Shown piece by piece: positions 53,018-61,461 of a DNA stretch of 64,000 bases (its first letter is position 1; every line of letters begins with the position of its first letter). The stretch is from Schwartzia succinivorans DSM 10502. Lineage in GTDB: Bacteria; Bacillota; Negativicutes; Selenomonadales; Selenomonadaceae. Below the pieces are notes generated by a model. The model searched no databases. It was not told the DNA's origin and saw only the letters and a program-made list of their open reading frames with translations. Location of the stretch: positions 139,788 to 203,787 of the forward strand of contig NZ_FQUG01000006.1 in assembly GCF_900129225.1 (NCBI RefSeq), in the 5' to 3' direction. The position numbers were made by a program, and so were the translations under genes.

Positions 53018-54094
53018 ATGGGAAAGAAATTTTTGGCAGTTGTGAGTGTGATTCTGGGGCTTATTCTTGCTGCAGGCTGCGGTGGAACGAAGTCGGCAAG
53101 CAAGGACGGAGCAGGTGAGCCGCTGGAGGTTCAGATCAATACGAACCGTGTCAGCAGTGCGCTGACTGTGCTGGCAGAGAATGGTGGATTTAATAAGGAA
53201 GAAAATATCAAGGTAAATCTTCATGTTATGAATGTAGCTTATGCGGATATTCTGAGCGCACTCAGCTCCAACAAGGTGCATGTGACGACAGGCGGTGTCG
53301 GTTCTACTGCTCCTCTCCGCATGATGGAAAACGGTGCTGACTTCGTTGTTATCGGCGGTCAGATGGGTGAGGGCGCAGATATCGTAACGCTCCCTGAGCG
53401 TGCCAAGGAGTGGGAGAACATCACGGCTGAGACGGTTAAGGGCAAGAAAATCGGCGTTGTCCGCACGGCATCAGGCGATATTGCTCTCCGCGGAGCACTT
53501 TCCCGTATGGGCATTGACCTCTCTACGATTGAGTATGTAGAGCTTGGAAACGAGCCGGCAATTATTGAGGCTATCAAAAAGGGTGAGCTGGATGCAGGAA
53601 ATGTGCAGGCAAATCTCCGTGACACGGCACATCAGGCAGGTCTTGTTTCCGCGCTTCATGTGGACAAGGTTTCTCCGAATTTCATCTGCTGCCGTGTTCT
53701 GACGCGTCCTGAGACTCTTAAGACACGCCGCAGCGATCTGGTACATTTCATGCGCGCACAGCTCAAGGCTTACCGCTATCTCCACACGCATCAGGATGAA
53801 GCACTTGCTCTTATCAACAAATCCATTGAGGTAGACGAAAAGGTTCTCAGAAGCCAGCTCTTTGAGGATGAGCATCTGAAGCTCGAACCGGACCCGACGG
53901 GCAAACGCGTAGAGGAATTTTATGACAGCATGAAGCGTGTCGGCTATATCGAGGGCAAGATTGATATCAAGAAGCAAATTGATGTCTCCCTCTATCGTGA
54001 GGCATTGGAGTCTCTTCTGAAGGAAGAACCGAACGACCCGACGTGGCTCAAATTCAGAGCGGATTACGAGAAAAACAACGGCGCTTGGTCATAA
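53018..54094 (+). CDS. NitT/TauT-family ABC transporter substrate-binding lipoprotein
   Basis: A 358-aa periplasmic lipoprotein with a signal peptide ending in lipobox LAAGC. The fold is of the NMT1/SsuA type: LTVLAENGGFNKEENIKVNLH, ALSSNKVHVTTGGVGSTAPL, KGKKIGVVRTASGDIALRGALSRMG and EPAIIEAIKKGELDAGNVQ. The ATG at 53018 follows AGAGGGGG; upstream codons belong to the structured leader. The ATPase and permease genes follow. Substrates of this class include nitrate, sulfonates, thiamin precursors and guanidine-type amines; the sequence does not tell which. Confidence 0.88.
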   Translation: MGKKFLAVVSVILGLILAAGCGGTKSASKDGAGEPLEVQINTNRVSSALTVLAENGGFNKEENIKVNLHVMNVAYADILSALSSNKVHVTTGGVGSTAPLRMMENGADFVVIGGQMGEGADIVTLPERAKEWENITAETVKGKKIGVVRTASGDIALRGALSRMGIDLSTIEYVELGNEPAIIEAIKKGELDAGNVQANLRDTAHQAGLVSALHVDKVSPNFICCRVLTRPETLKTRRSDLVHFMRAQLKAYRYLHTHQDEALALINKSIEVDEKVLRSQLFEDEHLKLEPDPTGKRVEEFYDSMKRVGYIEGKIDIKKQIDVSLYREALESLLKEEPNDPTWLKFRADYEKNNGAWS

Positions 54095-54112
54095 GACAGC
54101 AGAGGAGGCGGC

Positions 54113-54919
54113 ATGGAAATGAAGAAAATAGAGTTTTCCAATGTGTCGCTGACATATGATGACGACGGCACAGTATACAACGCGTTGAATCAAATGAATT
54201 TTTCGGTGGAGCAGGGAGAGTTTGTCAGTATCATAGGCTCGTCCGGATGCGGCAAAAGCTCGACTCTCAGCATACTGGCCGGCCTAAGAGAACCAACGGA
54301 AGGACAGTATTTGATTGATGGAAAGGTAAGTCATGGAACAGGCAGAAACAGGGGCGTTGTCTTCCAGCATTATTCGCTGTTCCCGTGGATGAGGGCTGAT
54401 GAAAATATCGCCTTCGGTATCAAGCAGGCTTTCCCCGAAACGACGGACAAGGAAGCTGCGGATATTGCGAAAGAATATCTGGAAAAGGTGGGGCTGGCGG
54501 GCTTTGGGAAGAAGTATCCCTATCAGCTTTCGGGCGGTATGCAGCAAAGAACCGCGATAGCAAGAACGCTTGCTATGCAGCCTGAGATACTGCTTCTTGA
54601 CGAGCCCTTCGGTGCTATCGACGCACGGAACAGGATTCTCCTGCAGGACCTTCTTTTGGAGGTTTTGGGCAAGGAAAAGGAAAAGAAGACTATCGTGTTT
54701 GTCACTCATGACGTGGATGAGGCGATTCTGCTTTCGGACCGTATCCTGTTCATGGACAAGAAGCGTATTCTTGAGGAATTTGAGGTTCCCTTTTCACGCC
54801 CGAGAAAGCGTGAGGAAATCTTCCAGTCCCGTGACTACATAAATCTTCGTCAGTCATTATTGAGCTGCTTTTTCAGCGGCATTCAGGAAAAAATCGGTGG
54901 AGAGGAGGTCGTACTATGA
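54113..54919 (+). CDS. NitT/TauT-family ABC transporter ATPase
   Basis: A 268-aa ABC ATPase of the SsuB/TauB type: Walker [13 protein letters not shown] near 42, Q-loop [12 protein letters not shown], signature [16 protein letters not shown], Walker [14 protein letters not shown] and switch [12 protein letters not shown] follows AGAGGAGG 18 bp after the binding-protein gene. It overlaps the permease start by 4 bp. Confidence 0.93.
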   Translation: MEMKKIEFSNVSLTYDDDGTVYNALNQMNFSVEQGEFVSIIGSSGCGKSSTLSILAGLREPTEGQYLIDGKVSHGTGRNRGVVFQHYSLFPWMRADENIAFGIKQAFPETTDKEAADIAKEYLEKVGLAGFGKKYPYQLSGGMQQRTAIARTLAMQPEILLLDEPFGAIDARNRILLQDLLLEVLGKEKEKKTIVFVTHDVDEAILLSDRILFMDKKRILEEFEVPFSRPRKREEIFQSRDYINLRQSLLSCFFSGIQEKIGGEEVVL

Positions 54920-55848
54920 CAACGGCAGCTTTAGAGGAAAAGAAACGGTTTTCGTTCTCGTGGCCTGCGGTACAGTGGTTCATTCCCCATGTACTCTTTG
55001 CGGTGCTTTTGGCGCTCATTTTTACGCCGGGAGCGGATGATTCAACTCCCCATGGCGCATTTCTGGCAGTGCTGGGGATAAGCGAGGCAGCGCTTCTCAT
55101 CAACAGAAAATCCAGAGCTTTGACCGATATAATGACGATTCTCTATCTTCTCTTTATCGCGTGGGAGTTCGGTACGACGAAGGCTGACAGTGTCAATCTC
55201 CTGCTCTATCCTTCTCCTGCAAAGGTATTTGCCATTTTTGCATCGGACTGGCACAAGATTCTCGACGGAATCCGTTCATCCATGTACCTGTTGGGCGTAG
55301 GCTTCACGCTGGCACTGGTGCTGGGGGTTCTGCTGGGTATTCTCACAGGCAGTGTGGCGCGTCTTCGTGATTCGCTGCTGCCTCTCGCTAAGGTCATCAG
55401 CCCGATACCGCCGATTATCTATACGCCGTATGCGGTGGCGGTGCTGCCGACCTTCGAGATTGCATCCATTTTCGTTATCTTCAGCAGTATCTTTTGGCAG
55501 ATTTACATTCAGACGGCACTCAGCGTTTCGGGCATCGACAAAAAGCTTTTGGACTCGGCAAAGACGATGAATCTTTCCGCGCCTGCGATGTTCTTTCATG
55601 TACTGTGGCCGTACTGCCTGCCAAATATCATGAAGACACTGCCGATTTCTGTGGCGAACGCCTTCATGGTTCTGACGGCAGCCGAGATGATCGGCGCTAC
55701 GTCGGGCCTGGGCTATTTCGTCAGATACTATGCGGACTTTGCGGATTACACACGTGTTATCTCAGGTATTATCATAATCGGTATCGTGGTTTCGGTTTTG
55801 AACTATGGGATCGCCGAGCTTGAGCGCAAAGTCGTCCGCTGGCACTAA
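54916..55848 (+). CDS. NitT/TauT-family ABC transporter permease
   Basis: A 310-aa inner-membrane permease of the SsuC/TauC type. The N-terminal half has an extra hydrophobic pair (about 18-75) not present in the shortest members. The binding-protein-dependent permease core begins near 110 and contains the EAA-like loop ([23 protein letters not shown]) and the family ending [19 protein letters not shown]. It overlaps the ATPase gene and ends the operon; no clear terminator with a T run is seen. Confidence 0.9.
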   Translation: MTTAALEEKKRFSFSWPAVQWFIPHVLFAVLLALIFTPGADDSTPHGAFLAVLGISEAALLINRKSRALTDIMTILYLLFIAWEFGTTKADSVNLLLYPSPAKVFAIFASDWHKILDGIRSSMYLLGVGFTLALVLGVLLGILTGSVARLRDSLLPLAKVISPIPPIIYTPYAVAVLPTFEIASIFVIFSSIFWQIYIQTALSVSGIDKKLLDSAKTMNLSAPAMFFHVLWPYCLPNIMKTLPISVANAFMVLTAAEMIGATSGLGYFVRYYADFADYTRVISGIIIIGIVVSVLNYGIAELERKVVRWH

Positions 55849-55932
55849 GCCCCTCTGGGAAAAGCACGGAATAAGCCCCGGGATATGACTTATTCTGTGC
55901 GTCCCTGTAAAGAGAGCTGTGAAAAAAGCATT

Positions 55933-56165
55933 TCTTGCCTTCCCCATTGGGGAAGGGGGACCACGTAGTGGTGGATGAGGTACACCAAGGATAGCCGCTA
56001 TTTATGTACATAGTAGGCACTTTGGGGAGCACAGCTTTGCATAAGCGATGAGCAAGCAATCAGCCAAGCGTGATTGCTGCTCCCTGCGCATCATCCGAGC
56101 CCTGCGGGCCCAAGCCGATATGCCACAGGCATATCGACACCCCTAAAGGAGAAGGCGTTCTTGTT
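55933..56165. repeat. Dispersed intergenic repeat, family D copy 2 with insertion
   Basis: Matches the 42034-42180 repeat at both ends (CTTGCCTTCCCC; ATCCGAGCCCTGCGGGCCC; CTAAAGGAGAAGGC). It carries an extra central segment with AGCAATCAGCC...TGATTGCT and a second insertion containing the GATATGCC-ACA-GGCATATC palindrome, which resembles the GTTGATATGCC palindrome of segment A. The palindrome may be a separate insertion unit common to both repeat families. Confidence 0.7.
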
Positions 56166-56336
56166 GCTTTTTTTACAGCCCCTTTCTTTTTTGAGTTGGA
56201 TGCGCGGTCTGCGTGTCGGACAAGGCGCGTGTACACGCCTGAGCACCCGTGCGCGGCAGGGACAGACCTTGACGGGCTTGGATAAAAATGATACCATAGA
56301 ATGCGTGACAGCAGACGTGTGTCACATCGTTCCAAT

Positions 56337-56425
<89 letters not shown>

Positions 56426-56433
56426 CTGAAATC

Positions 56434-56466
56434 AAGGCTCCGCGAGTTTTTCGCGGAGCCTTTTTT
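56434..56466 (+). terminator. Terminator after tRNA-Ser, copy 1 of a direct repeat
   Basis: GGCTCCGCGA...TCGCGGAGCC stem and T run. The segment TGAAATCAAGGCTCCGCG at 56427 is repeated at 56992. Confidence 0.9.
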
Positions 56467-56555
56467 GTGTCGTTTTTTGAGTAAAAAAATTCAATTTGTT
56501 ACTATTTTGTTACTACTCTGTTCCAACAACTGATAAATTGTTTCGACTTACCCTA

Positions 56556-56666
56556 TTGAATAGGGTAAAATATAAGCGGAGAGAAAATCTATCTGCTGCT
56601 GAAAAAAATAACATCAAGGTTTTAATAGATAAGCTTGAAACTGTGTACAACAGAAAGGATGTGTGA
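56556..56666 (+). pseudogene. Truncated RelE/HigB-type toxin remnant
   Basis: An open 3' fragment of about 36 codons, ending ENLSAAEKNNIKVLI-DKLETVYNRKDV, looks like the C-terminus of a RelE/HigB-type toxin (the SAAEKNNIK helix). No 5' part of such a gene is present; upstream sequence turns into unrelated AT-rich DNA. It ends 2 bp before the antitoxin gene, as in toxin-antitoxin operons. I infer a toxin gene decayed by 5' deletion. Confidence 0.5.
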
Positions 56667-56668
56667 AC

Positions 56669-56980
56669 ATGAGCAAAGCATACGATATGATTTCAGCTTC
56701 TTTGAATGAGATTATTGATGATGTGGAAAAAACAAATGGTGCTAACCTCAAACAGACTGTGCTCATAATAGAAGTTGATGAAGTAAAGACCTTTACTCCA
56801 AGTGAGATAAAAGCTATTCGCCTTCAAAACAATTTGACTCAAAACCTAATGGCAAAATTTTTGTGCGTTAGCAAAAAGACAGTTGAAGCATGGGAGTCTG
56901 GCAAGAATAAGCCTAATGGACCCTCCAGTAGGCTGTTGGAATTATTAGCAAGAAAAGCCATTTCGCCAATTTATTCTTAA
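56669..56980 (+). CDS. HigA/MqsA-like XRE-family antitoxin
   Basis: A protein of about 103 aa starting MSKAYDMISASLNEIID. The C-terminal half carries an XRE helix-turn-helix (EIKAIRLQNNLTQNLMAKFLCVSKKTVEAWESGKNKPNG), typical of antitoxins paired with RelE/HigB toxins. AAAGGA lies upstream; GTG at 56663 is an alternative start. The toxin gene before it is truncated, so this may be an orphan antitoxin, possibly protecting against a related toxin elsewhere. It is bracketed by duplicated terminators. Confidence 0.75.
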   Translation: MSKAYDMISASLNEIIDDVEKTNGANLKQTVLIIEVDEVKTFTPSEIKAIRLQNNLTQNLMAKFLCVSKKTVEAWESGKNKPNGPSSRLLELLARKAISPIYS

Positions 56981-57000
56981 TTGAGTTCAATTGAAATCAA

Positions 57001-57031
57001 GGCTCCGCGATTTTTTCGCGGAGCCTTTTTT
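57001..57031 (+). terminator. Terminator, copy 2 of the direct repeat
   Basis: Nearly identical to the terminator behind tRNA-Ser (GGCTCCGCGA...TCGCGGAGCC plus T run), preceded by the same TGAAATCAA. The two copies enclose the toxin remnant and antitoxin. Confidence 0.9.
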
Positions 57032-57050
57032 ATCTTGCTTACTTGATTAT

Positions 57051-57425
57051 TTACCCATGCCAGTCAATAATCCCGCCGAAATCAACGACATTTTCATATC
57101 CGAGTTCAACGAGTTTGTTGGCGGCCTCTTTGCTGCGGCGGCCCGAACGACAGTAGATGAAAAGCAGCTGCTTCTTGTCGGAAAGCTCTGTCGGGGGCTG
57201 TTTGCCTATGCTCTCGTTCGGAATGCATATTGCATTTGGGATGTGACCTGAAGCGTATTCTTCAGGAGTCCTTACATCGACAATCCGGTAGCCTGACTCT
57301 TTTTTCATAATCTGCTGCGCCTCTTCGGCAGAAACACGGCGGTAAGCGGCTTTCACCTGTCCTCCAATACATCCTGTAAGAAGTAATGCCGCACCTAATA
57401 TTGCCAATAACATAATATGTTTCAT
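57051..57425 (-). CDS. Rhodanese-like lipoprotein
   Basis: A 124-aa exported protein with a short signal peptide ending in lipobox LTGC. The rhodanese domain reads YRIVDVRTPEEYASGHIPNAICIP, with the active-site Cys in IYCRSGRRSKEAANKL, and ends VVDFGGIIDWHG. Such small periplasmic rhodaneses handle sulfane sulfur or sulfide; the exact role is unknown. The gene is convergent with the antitoxin gene, sharing the terminator region. Confidence 0.9.
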   Translation of the reverse strand: MKHIMLLAILGAALLLTGCIGGQVKAAYRRVSAEEAQQIMKKESGYRIVDVRTPEEYASGHIPNAICIPNESIGKQPPTELSDKKQLLFIYCRSGRRSKEAANKLVELGYENVVDFGGIIDWHG

Positions 57426-57711
57426 GAGTATTTCCTCCGTTTCTGTACCGGTTTTCGCGAATGATGCTATTTAAATTTTACATTTTTTTCAATGCACTGT
57501 CTTCATAAGATTGAGTTAGAAATTTTGATGGCCTCTGCGCTTTCTGATGAATGGTGATGTAATGGAAAATAGGAGATATATTTATAAAATAAATTATAAT
57601 CAAGCGATTTTTCCCGGAAATACATGCTATACTGGTAATAAATGAGAAACGGATTTATGCAGGGGGATAAATATACGGCCTTTGCAGCTGACAGGAATGG
57701 AGGGGTGCAGT

Positions 57712-59592
57712 GTGATTGTCTACGAAGGAGTGAAACGTGAATTTTTGGATAGTGTACTTAATGATACTATTGCATCTGAGATAGAAAAATGCGTTTTAGA
57801 AAAAATGCACAAACACACAGTAGAGAACGAGTTTAGGTCATGGGATAATTCCATGCAGTACATGTATAAGGTCGTAAGTGACCCTGCAATACCGGAAGAT
57901 GCCGGAATAGCCATAGAGTATAATATTCCTCAGACTGCAAAACGTGTCGACTTTATGATTTCCGGTTATGATGATAAAGATAATCCGGGAATGGTAATAA
58001 TAGAATTGAAACAATGGGAAGAACTGAACAAAGTAGAAAATACAGATGCTTTGGTTGAGACATATACGGGAAATGGAATAAGGAAAGTAGTTCATCCATC
58101 ATATCAGGTATGGACTTACTCACAGCTGATAGCAGATTATAATTCTGCCGTTGACGAATCGGATATTCAGCTTATTCCGTGTGCATTCCTCCATAACTAT
58201 GTCCGTAAAGATAATGACCCTATCGATGATGCGCAATATGATACATATACATCTGTTGCACCCGCTTTTACAAAAGGACAGGTTCCTGCTTTGGTTGAAC
58301 TTATTAAAAAATTTGTAAGGAAAGGGGATAATAAAAAGGTTCTTTATCTTTTGGATCATGGAGAAATCAGACCGTCTAAAAGTCTGCAAAACGCGATTGC
58401 ATCAATGATGAATGGTAATCGCGAGTTTACCATGATTGATGAGCAGCGTGTAGTTTACGAGGAAATACTTAAGCTGTCCTTAAAATGTCAAAAAGATAAT
58501 AAGAAAAGAACGGTTATTTGTAAGGGTGGACCAGGAACGGGGAAAAGCGTAATCGCTGTGCAGCTGTTGGCGGAACTTACGCAAAGAAATCAATTTGTGC
58601 AATATGTATCAAAAAATCAAGCACCTCGGCAGGTGTATCTGCAGAAGCTGAAGGGAGATAATAAACGCTCTGGCGTAGTTAATCTTTTCAAAGGGTCGGC
58701 TGTGTATGTGGACGTGGAAAGAAACAAGATTAATACGCTTATCGCAGATGAAGCACACAGACTTGAGGAAAGAAGTCAATATACGAAGAAGACCGGGAAT
58801 GAAAATCAGATAAAAGAAATTATCCATGCGGCTGTCTGCTCTGTATTTTTTATAGATGAGAGTCAGAGAGTGACTATGGCGGATATCGGCTCGGTGAATG
58901 AAATAAAGAAATGGGCAGAATATGAAGGTTCGGAGATAACTGAAATGGAGCTTGTTTCACAGTTTAGGTGCAATGGTTCCGACGGGTATCTTGCGTGGTT
59001 GGATAATCTTTTAGAGATTCGTGAAACAGCAAATTTAAATCTTGATGGTATTGCTTATGATTTCAGATTAGTTGATAATCCTGAAGAGGTTCGGCAGCTG
59101 ATAGTTGAGAAAAACAGAGAAGCCAACAGAGCGAGGATTCTGGCAGGATATTGTTGGGACTGGCCTAAAGATGGAAGAGGCGATACAAATGCGCATGATA
59201 TAAAGATCGGTGATTTTGAGATAAGCTGGAATCTGGATGACGGACAGGTTTTCGCGCTCAGCGAGACCTCGGTAAATGAAGCCGGATGTATTCATACGAC
59301 ACAAGGGTTGGAGTTTGATTATGTAGGAGTAATTATCGGGGATGATTTGCGATACGAGAATGGTAAGATTGTTACGGATTATACAAAAAGAGCAAGAACG
59401 GATCAGTCAATAAAAGGCCTGAAAAAGATGGATAAAGAAAATCATGAACTTGCGTTGGCAAGGGCTGATGAGATTATCAAAAATACATATCGTACACTCA
59501 TGACACGGGGAATGAAGGGATGCTATGTTTACTGTACAAATCCAGGCCTTCGTGAATATATAAAATCCCGTTTGGGATCGGCTTGGAAATAA
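57712..59592 (+). CDS. Schlafen group 3-like (DUF2075) helicase with N-terminal nuclease-like domain
   Basis: A 626-aa protein. The N-terminal region (about 60-125) has RVDFMISGYDD and MVIIELKQWEE, a D...ExK arrangement resembling PD-(D/E)XK nucleases. The ATPase domain has Walker A CKGGPGTGKSVIA (about 275), Walker B TLIADEAHRLEE, motif III FFIDESQRVT and late motifs SVNEAGCIHTTQGLEFDYVGV and RTLMTRGMKGCYVY. This is the DUF2075/SLFN-g3 helicase pattern. The GTG start at 57712 has GGAGGGG seven bases upstream; earlier in-frame starts lack this. The gene is AT-rich and stands alone, a typical accessory or defence gene. DNA or RNA preference is unknown. Confidence 0.82.
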   Translation: MIVYEGVKREFLDSVLNDTIASEIEKCVLEKMHKHTVENEFRSWDNSMQYMYKVVSDPAIPEDAGIAIEYNIPQTAKRVDFMISGYDDKDNPGMVIIELKQWEELNKVENTDALVETYTGNGIRKVVHPSYQVWTYSQLIADYNSAVDESDIQLIPCAFLHNYVRKDNDPIDDAQYDTYTSVAPAFTKGQVPALVELIKKFVRKGDNKKVLYLLDHGEIRPSKSLQNAIASMMNGNREFTMIDEQRVVYEEILKLSLKCQKDNKKRTVICKGGPGTGKSVIAVQLLAELTQRNQFVQYVSKNQAPRQVYLQKLKGDNKRSGVVNLFKGSAVYVDVERNKINTLIADEAHRLEERSQYTKKTGNENQIKEIIHAAVCSVFFIDESQRVTMADIGSVNEIKKWAEYEGSEITEMELVSQFRCNGSDGYLAWLDNLLEIRETANLNLDGIAYDFRLVDNPEEVRQLIVEKNREANRARILAGYCWDWPKDGRGDTNAHDIKIGDFEISWNLDDGQVFALSETSVNEAGCIHTTQGLEFDYVGVIIGDDLRYENGKIVTDYTKRARTDQSIKGLKKMDKENHELALARADEIIKNTYRTLMTRGMKGCYVYCTNPGLREYIKSRLGSAWK

Positions 59593-59645
59593 GGATAATT
59601 GGCGGTAAATGGTTTTTGAACAGTCTTGACAATGAAAATGAATTC

Positions 59646-59680
59646 ATCTCCATATTGATAACGATTATCAATATGGAGAT
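59646..59680. promoter_or_regulatory. Perfect palindrome, Fur-like operator or ribosome-site hairpin
   Basis: Arms of 16 bp (ATCTCCATATTGATAA and its complement) around a 3-bp centre. The core TGATAACGATTATCA resembles Fur boxes. A TTGACA lies at 59626-59631, and the right arm contains the GGAG of the next gene, so binding or folding could control transcription or translation. Confidence 0.6.
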
Positions 59681-59686
59681 GCTAAC

Positions 59687-60334
59687 GTGAAAAGAAATAT
59701 ATTCCAAAATATGGCACACGGTGTTTTACAAAATTGTGCGAAGCCTGAGGGCAGGATAGGAAAGCTGGTTGTCAGAATGATGAATTCGGCGCATACGCCT
59801 CTGTCAAAGTGGGGGCTGGCGCATCTTGAACTGGCACCTGATGCTGATGTCATTGACCTGGGATGCGGCGGCGGGAGCAATGTCTCTGCTATGCTTGAGG
59901 CGTGTCCTGCGGGGCACGTGACGGGATTTGATTATTCTCCTGTCAGTGTTGAGGCATCCAAAAAGAAAAATGCCACTGCCATAGGCGAGGGACGATGCAG
60001 TATTCTGGAGGGAGATGTTGCGGAGCTGCCTTTTTCTGATGATTCCTTTGATGCAGCGACTGCATTTGAGACTGTATACTTTTGGCCGGAAAATTCTTTT
60101 GCGGGTGTTCGAAGGATTTTGAAACCGGGAGGAAGATTTTTGATTGTGTGTGAGGCAGACGGTTCATGTCCCGGGGATGAGACGTGGCCGAAGCTCATTG
60201 ATGGTATGAAGCTAAAGTCACGGGATGAGCTGGTATGTGAACTTGAAAATGCAGGGTTTAAGGACGTTTTTTCTGACAGCAGGTCTGTGATGGGAGAAAA
60301 GGGACGCTGGCTGTGCGTGTGCGCAAAGAAGTGA
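59687..60334 (+). CDS. Class I SAM-dependent methyltransferase
   Basis: A 215-aa methyltransferase of the Methyltransf_11 type: motif I VIDLGCGGGSNVSAML near 55, motif II GFDYSPVSVEAS, then LEGDVAELPFSDDSFDAATAFETVYFW and LKPGGRFLIVCE. The GTG start at 59687 follows GGAG inside the palindrome arm. The palindrome suggests metal- or oxidation-dependent control; the substrate is unknown. Confidence 0.87.
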   Translation: MKRNIFQNMAHGVLQNCAKPEGRIGKLVVRMMNSAHTPLSKWGLAHLELAPDADVIDLGCGGGSNVSAMLEACPAGHVTGFDYSPVSVEASKKKNATAIGEGRCSILEGDVAELPFSDDSFDAATAFETVYFWPENSFAGVRRILKPGGRFLIVCEADGSCPGDETWPKLIDGMKLKSRDELVCELENAGFKDVFSDSRSVMGEKGRWLCVCAKK

Positions 60335-60352
60335 TTTTGGCTCAATAGGAGT

Positions 60353-60395
60353 AAAAAAGCTGCCGCAAGGTTGATTGCCTGCGGCAGCTTTTAAC
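60353..60395. terminator. Bidirectional terminator
   Basis: AAAGCTGCCGCA...TGCGGCAGCTTT stem with A run on the left and T run on the right, between convergent genes. Confidence 0.88.
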
Positions 60396-60409
60396 ATTAC
60401 TATAGGAAG

Positions 60410-61447
60410 TTATTTTACCTCTGAAAGATTACCCTGGTCGATGATGAGCGGGGTGCAGAGGTAGGACGGTACTGTGATAACACCGTTATTGTAGGTTTTC
60501 GTGTCGTTGATATCCGGCTGTGTGCCGTCAACAACGGCTTTTATCATGCGTACTGTTTTTGCGACGAGCAAATCAGGGGATTTGTAGATGGTAAAGGTCT
60601 GTTCACCGTTCTTTACCGCTTCCAGTGCTTTCGGCTCTGCATCCTGTCCCGACATGCGCGGCATTGCTGTGTAGCCTGCTGCTTTCAGTACGTCGCGGAT
60701 ACCTCCTGCGACTCCGTCATTCGGTGCGAGAATTACATCAATCGGGGCACCGCTGTCAGGGCCTGCGAGGAGTTTTTGCATGCGTGCGCCTGCGGTTTCG
60801 GGTTTCCAGTCTTTTGTGGCTACCTGATCAAAGGTGGTTTCACCCGATGGTACAATGAGCTGTCCTTTATCTATGTAAGGCTTCAGGATATCCATCGCGC
60901 CTGAGAAAAAGAGGTGGGCATTGTTGTCTGACGGATCTCCTGCGAAAAGCTCTATGCGGAAAGGTCCTGCGCCGCTTTTGAGGTTCATGACGGCCTCAAG
61001 GTATTCGCCCATTGCTTCGCCGACAAAACGGCTGTCAAAGGATGCGTAGTACGATACTGCATCCGTGTTCATGATGAGACGGTCAAAAGCGATGACCGGA
61101 ATCTTTTTTGCTTTTGCTTCGGCAAGCACGTCACCGAGCTTTTCACTGTCCACTGCACCGATTACAATGCAGTTCGGGTTTGAGGCAATCTGTGCCTTGA
61201 GCTGCTCGTTCTGCTGTGCGGCAGAGTCGGCAAACTGAAGGTCAACTGCATAGCCTTCTTTTTCAAGTGAGGTTTTTATGGTCTGGCCGTTTTTCTGCCA
61301 GCTTGCGGAAGAGTTAGCAAAGGATACTGCAACTTTTTTTCCTCCGCTGTTTGATGAAGAGCCGCAGCCGGCTGAAATTACCGCAAAGCATGCAACCAGT
61401 ATCAGGCAGAGCAGCGGAAAAAGCTTCTTTTTATTATATGAAATCAT
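60410..61447 (-). CDS. Sugar-type periplasmic binding lipoprotein
   Basis: A 345-aa lipoprotein (lipobox ISAGC) of the RbsB/XylF sugar-binding class: KKVAVSFANSSASWQKNGQTI, IVIGAVDSEKLGDVLAEAKAKKIPVIAFDRLI, and VILAPNDGVAGGIRDVLKAAGY. There are no permease or ATPase genes next to it; instead it starts 14 bp after a chemoreceptor gene. A ligand-presenting role in chemotaxis is therefore likely, though a transporter elsewhere is possible. Confidence 0.88.
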   Translation of the reverse strand: MISYNKKKLFPLLCLILVACFAVISAGCGSSSNSGGKKVAVSFANSSASWQKNGQTIKTSLEKEGYAVDLQFADSAAQQNEQLKAQIASNPNCIVIGAVDSEKLGDVLAEAKAKKIPVIAFDRLIMNTDAVSYYASFDSRFVGEAMGEYLEAVMNLKSGAGPFRIELFAGDPSDNNAHLFFSGAMDILKPYIDKGQLIVPSGETTFDQVATKDWKPETAGARMQKLLAGPDSGAPIDVILAPNDGVAGGIRDVLKAAGYTAMPRMSGQDAEPKALEAVKNGEQTFTIYKSPDLLVAKTVRMIKAVVDGTQPDINDTKTYNNGVITVPSYLCTPLIIDQGNLSEVK

Positions 61448-61461
61448 ATGCGCGCGCCCCC

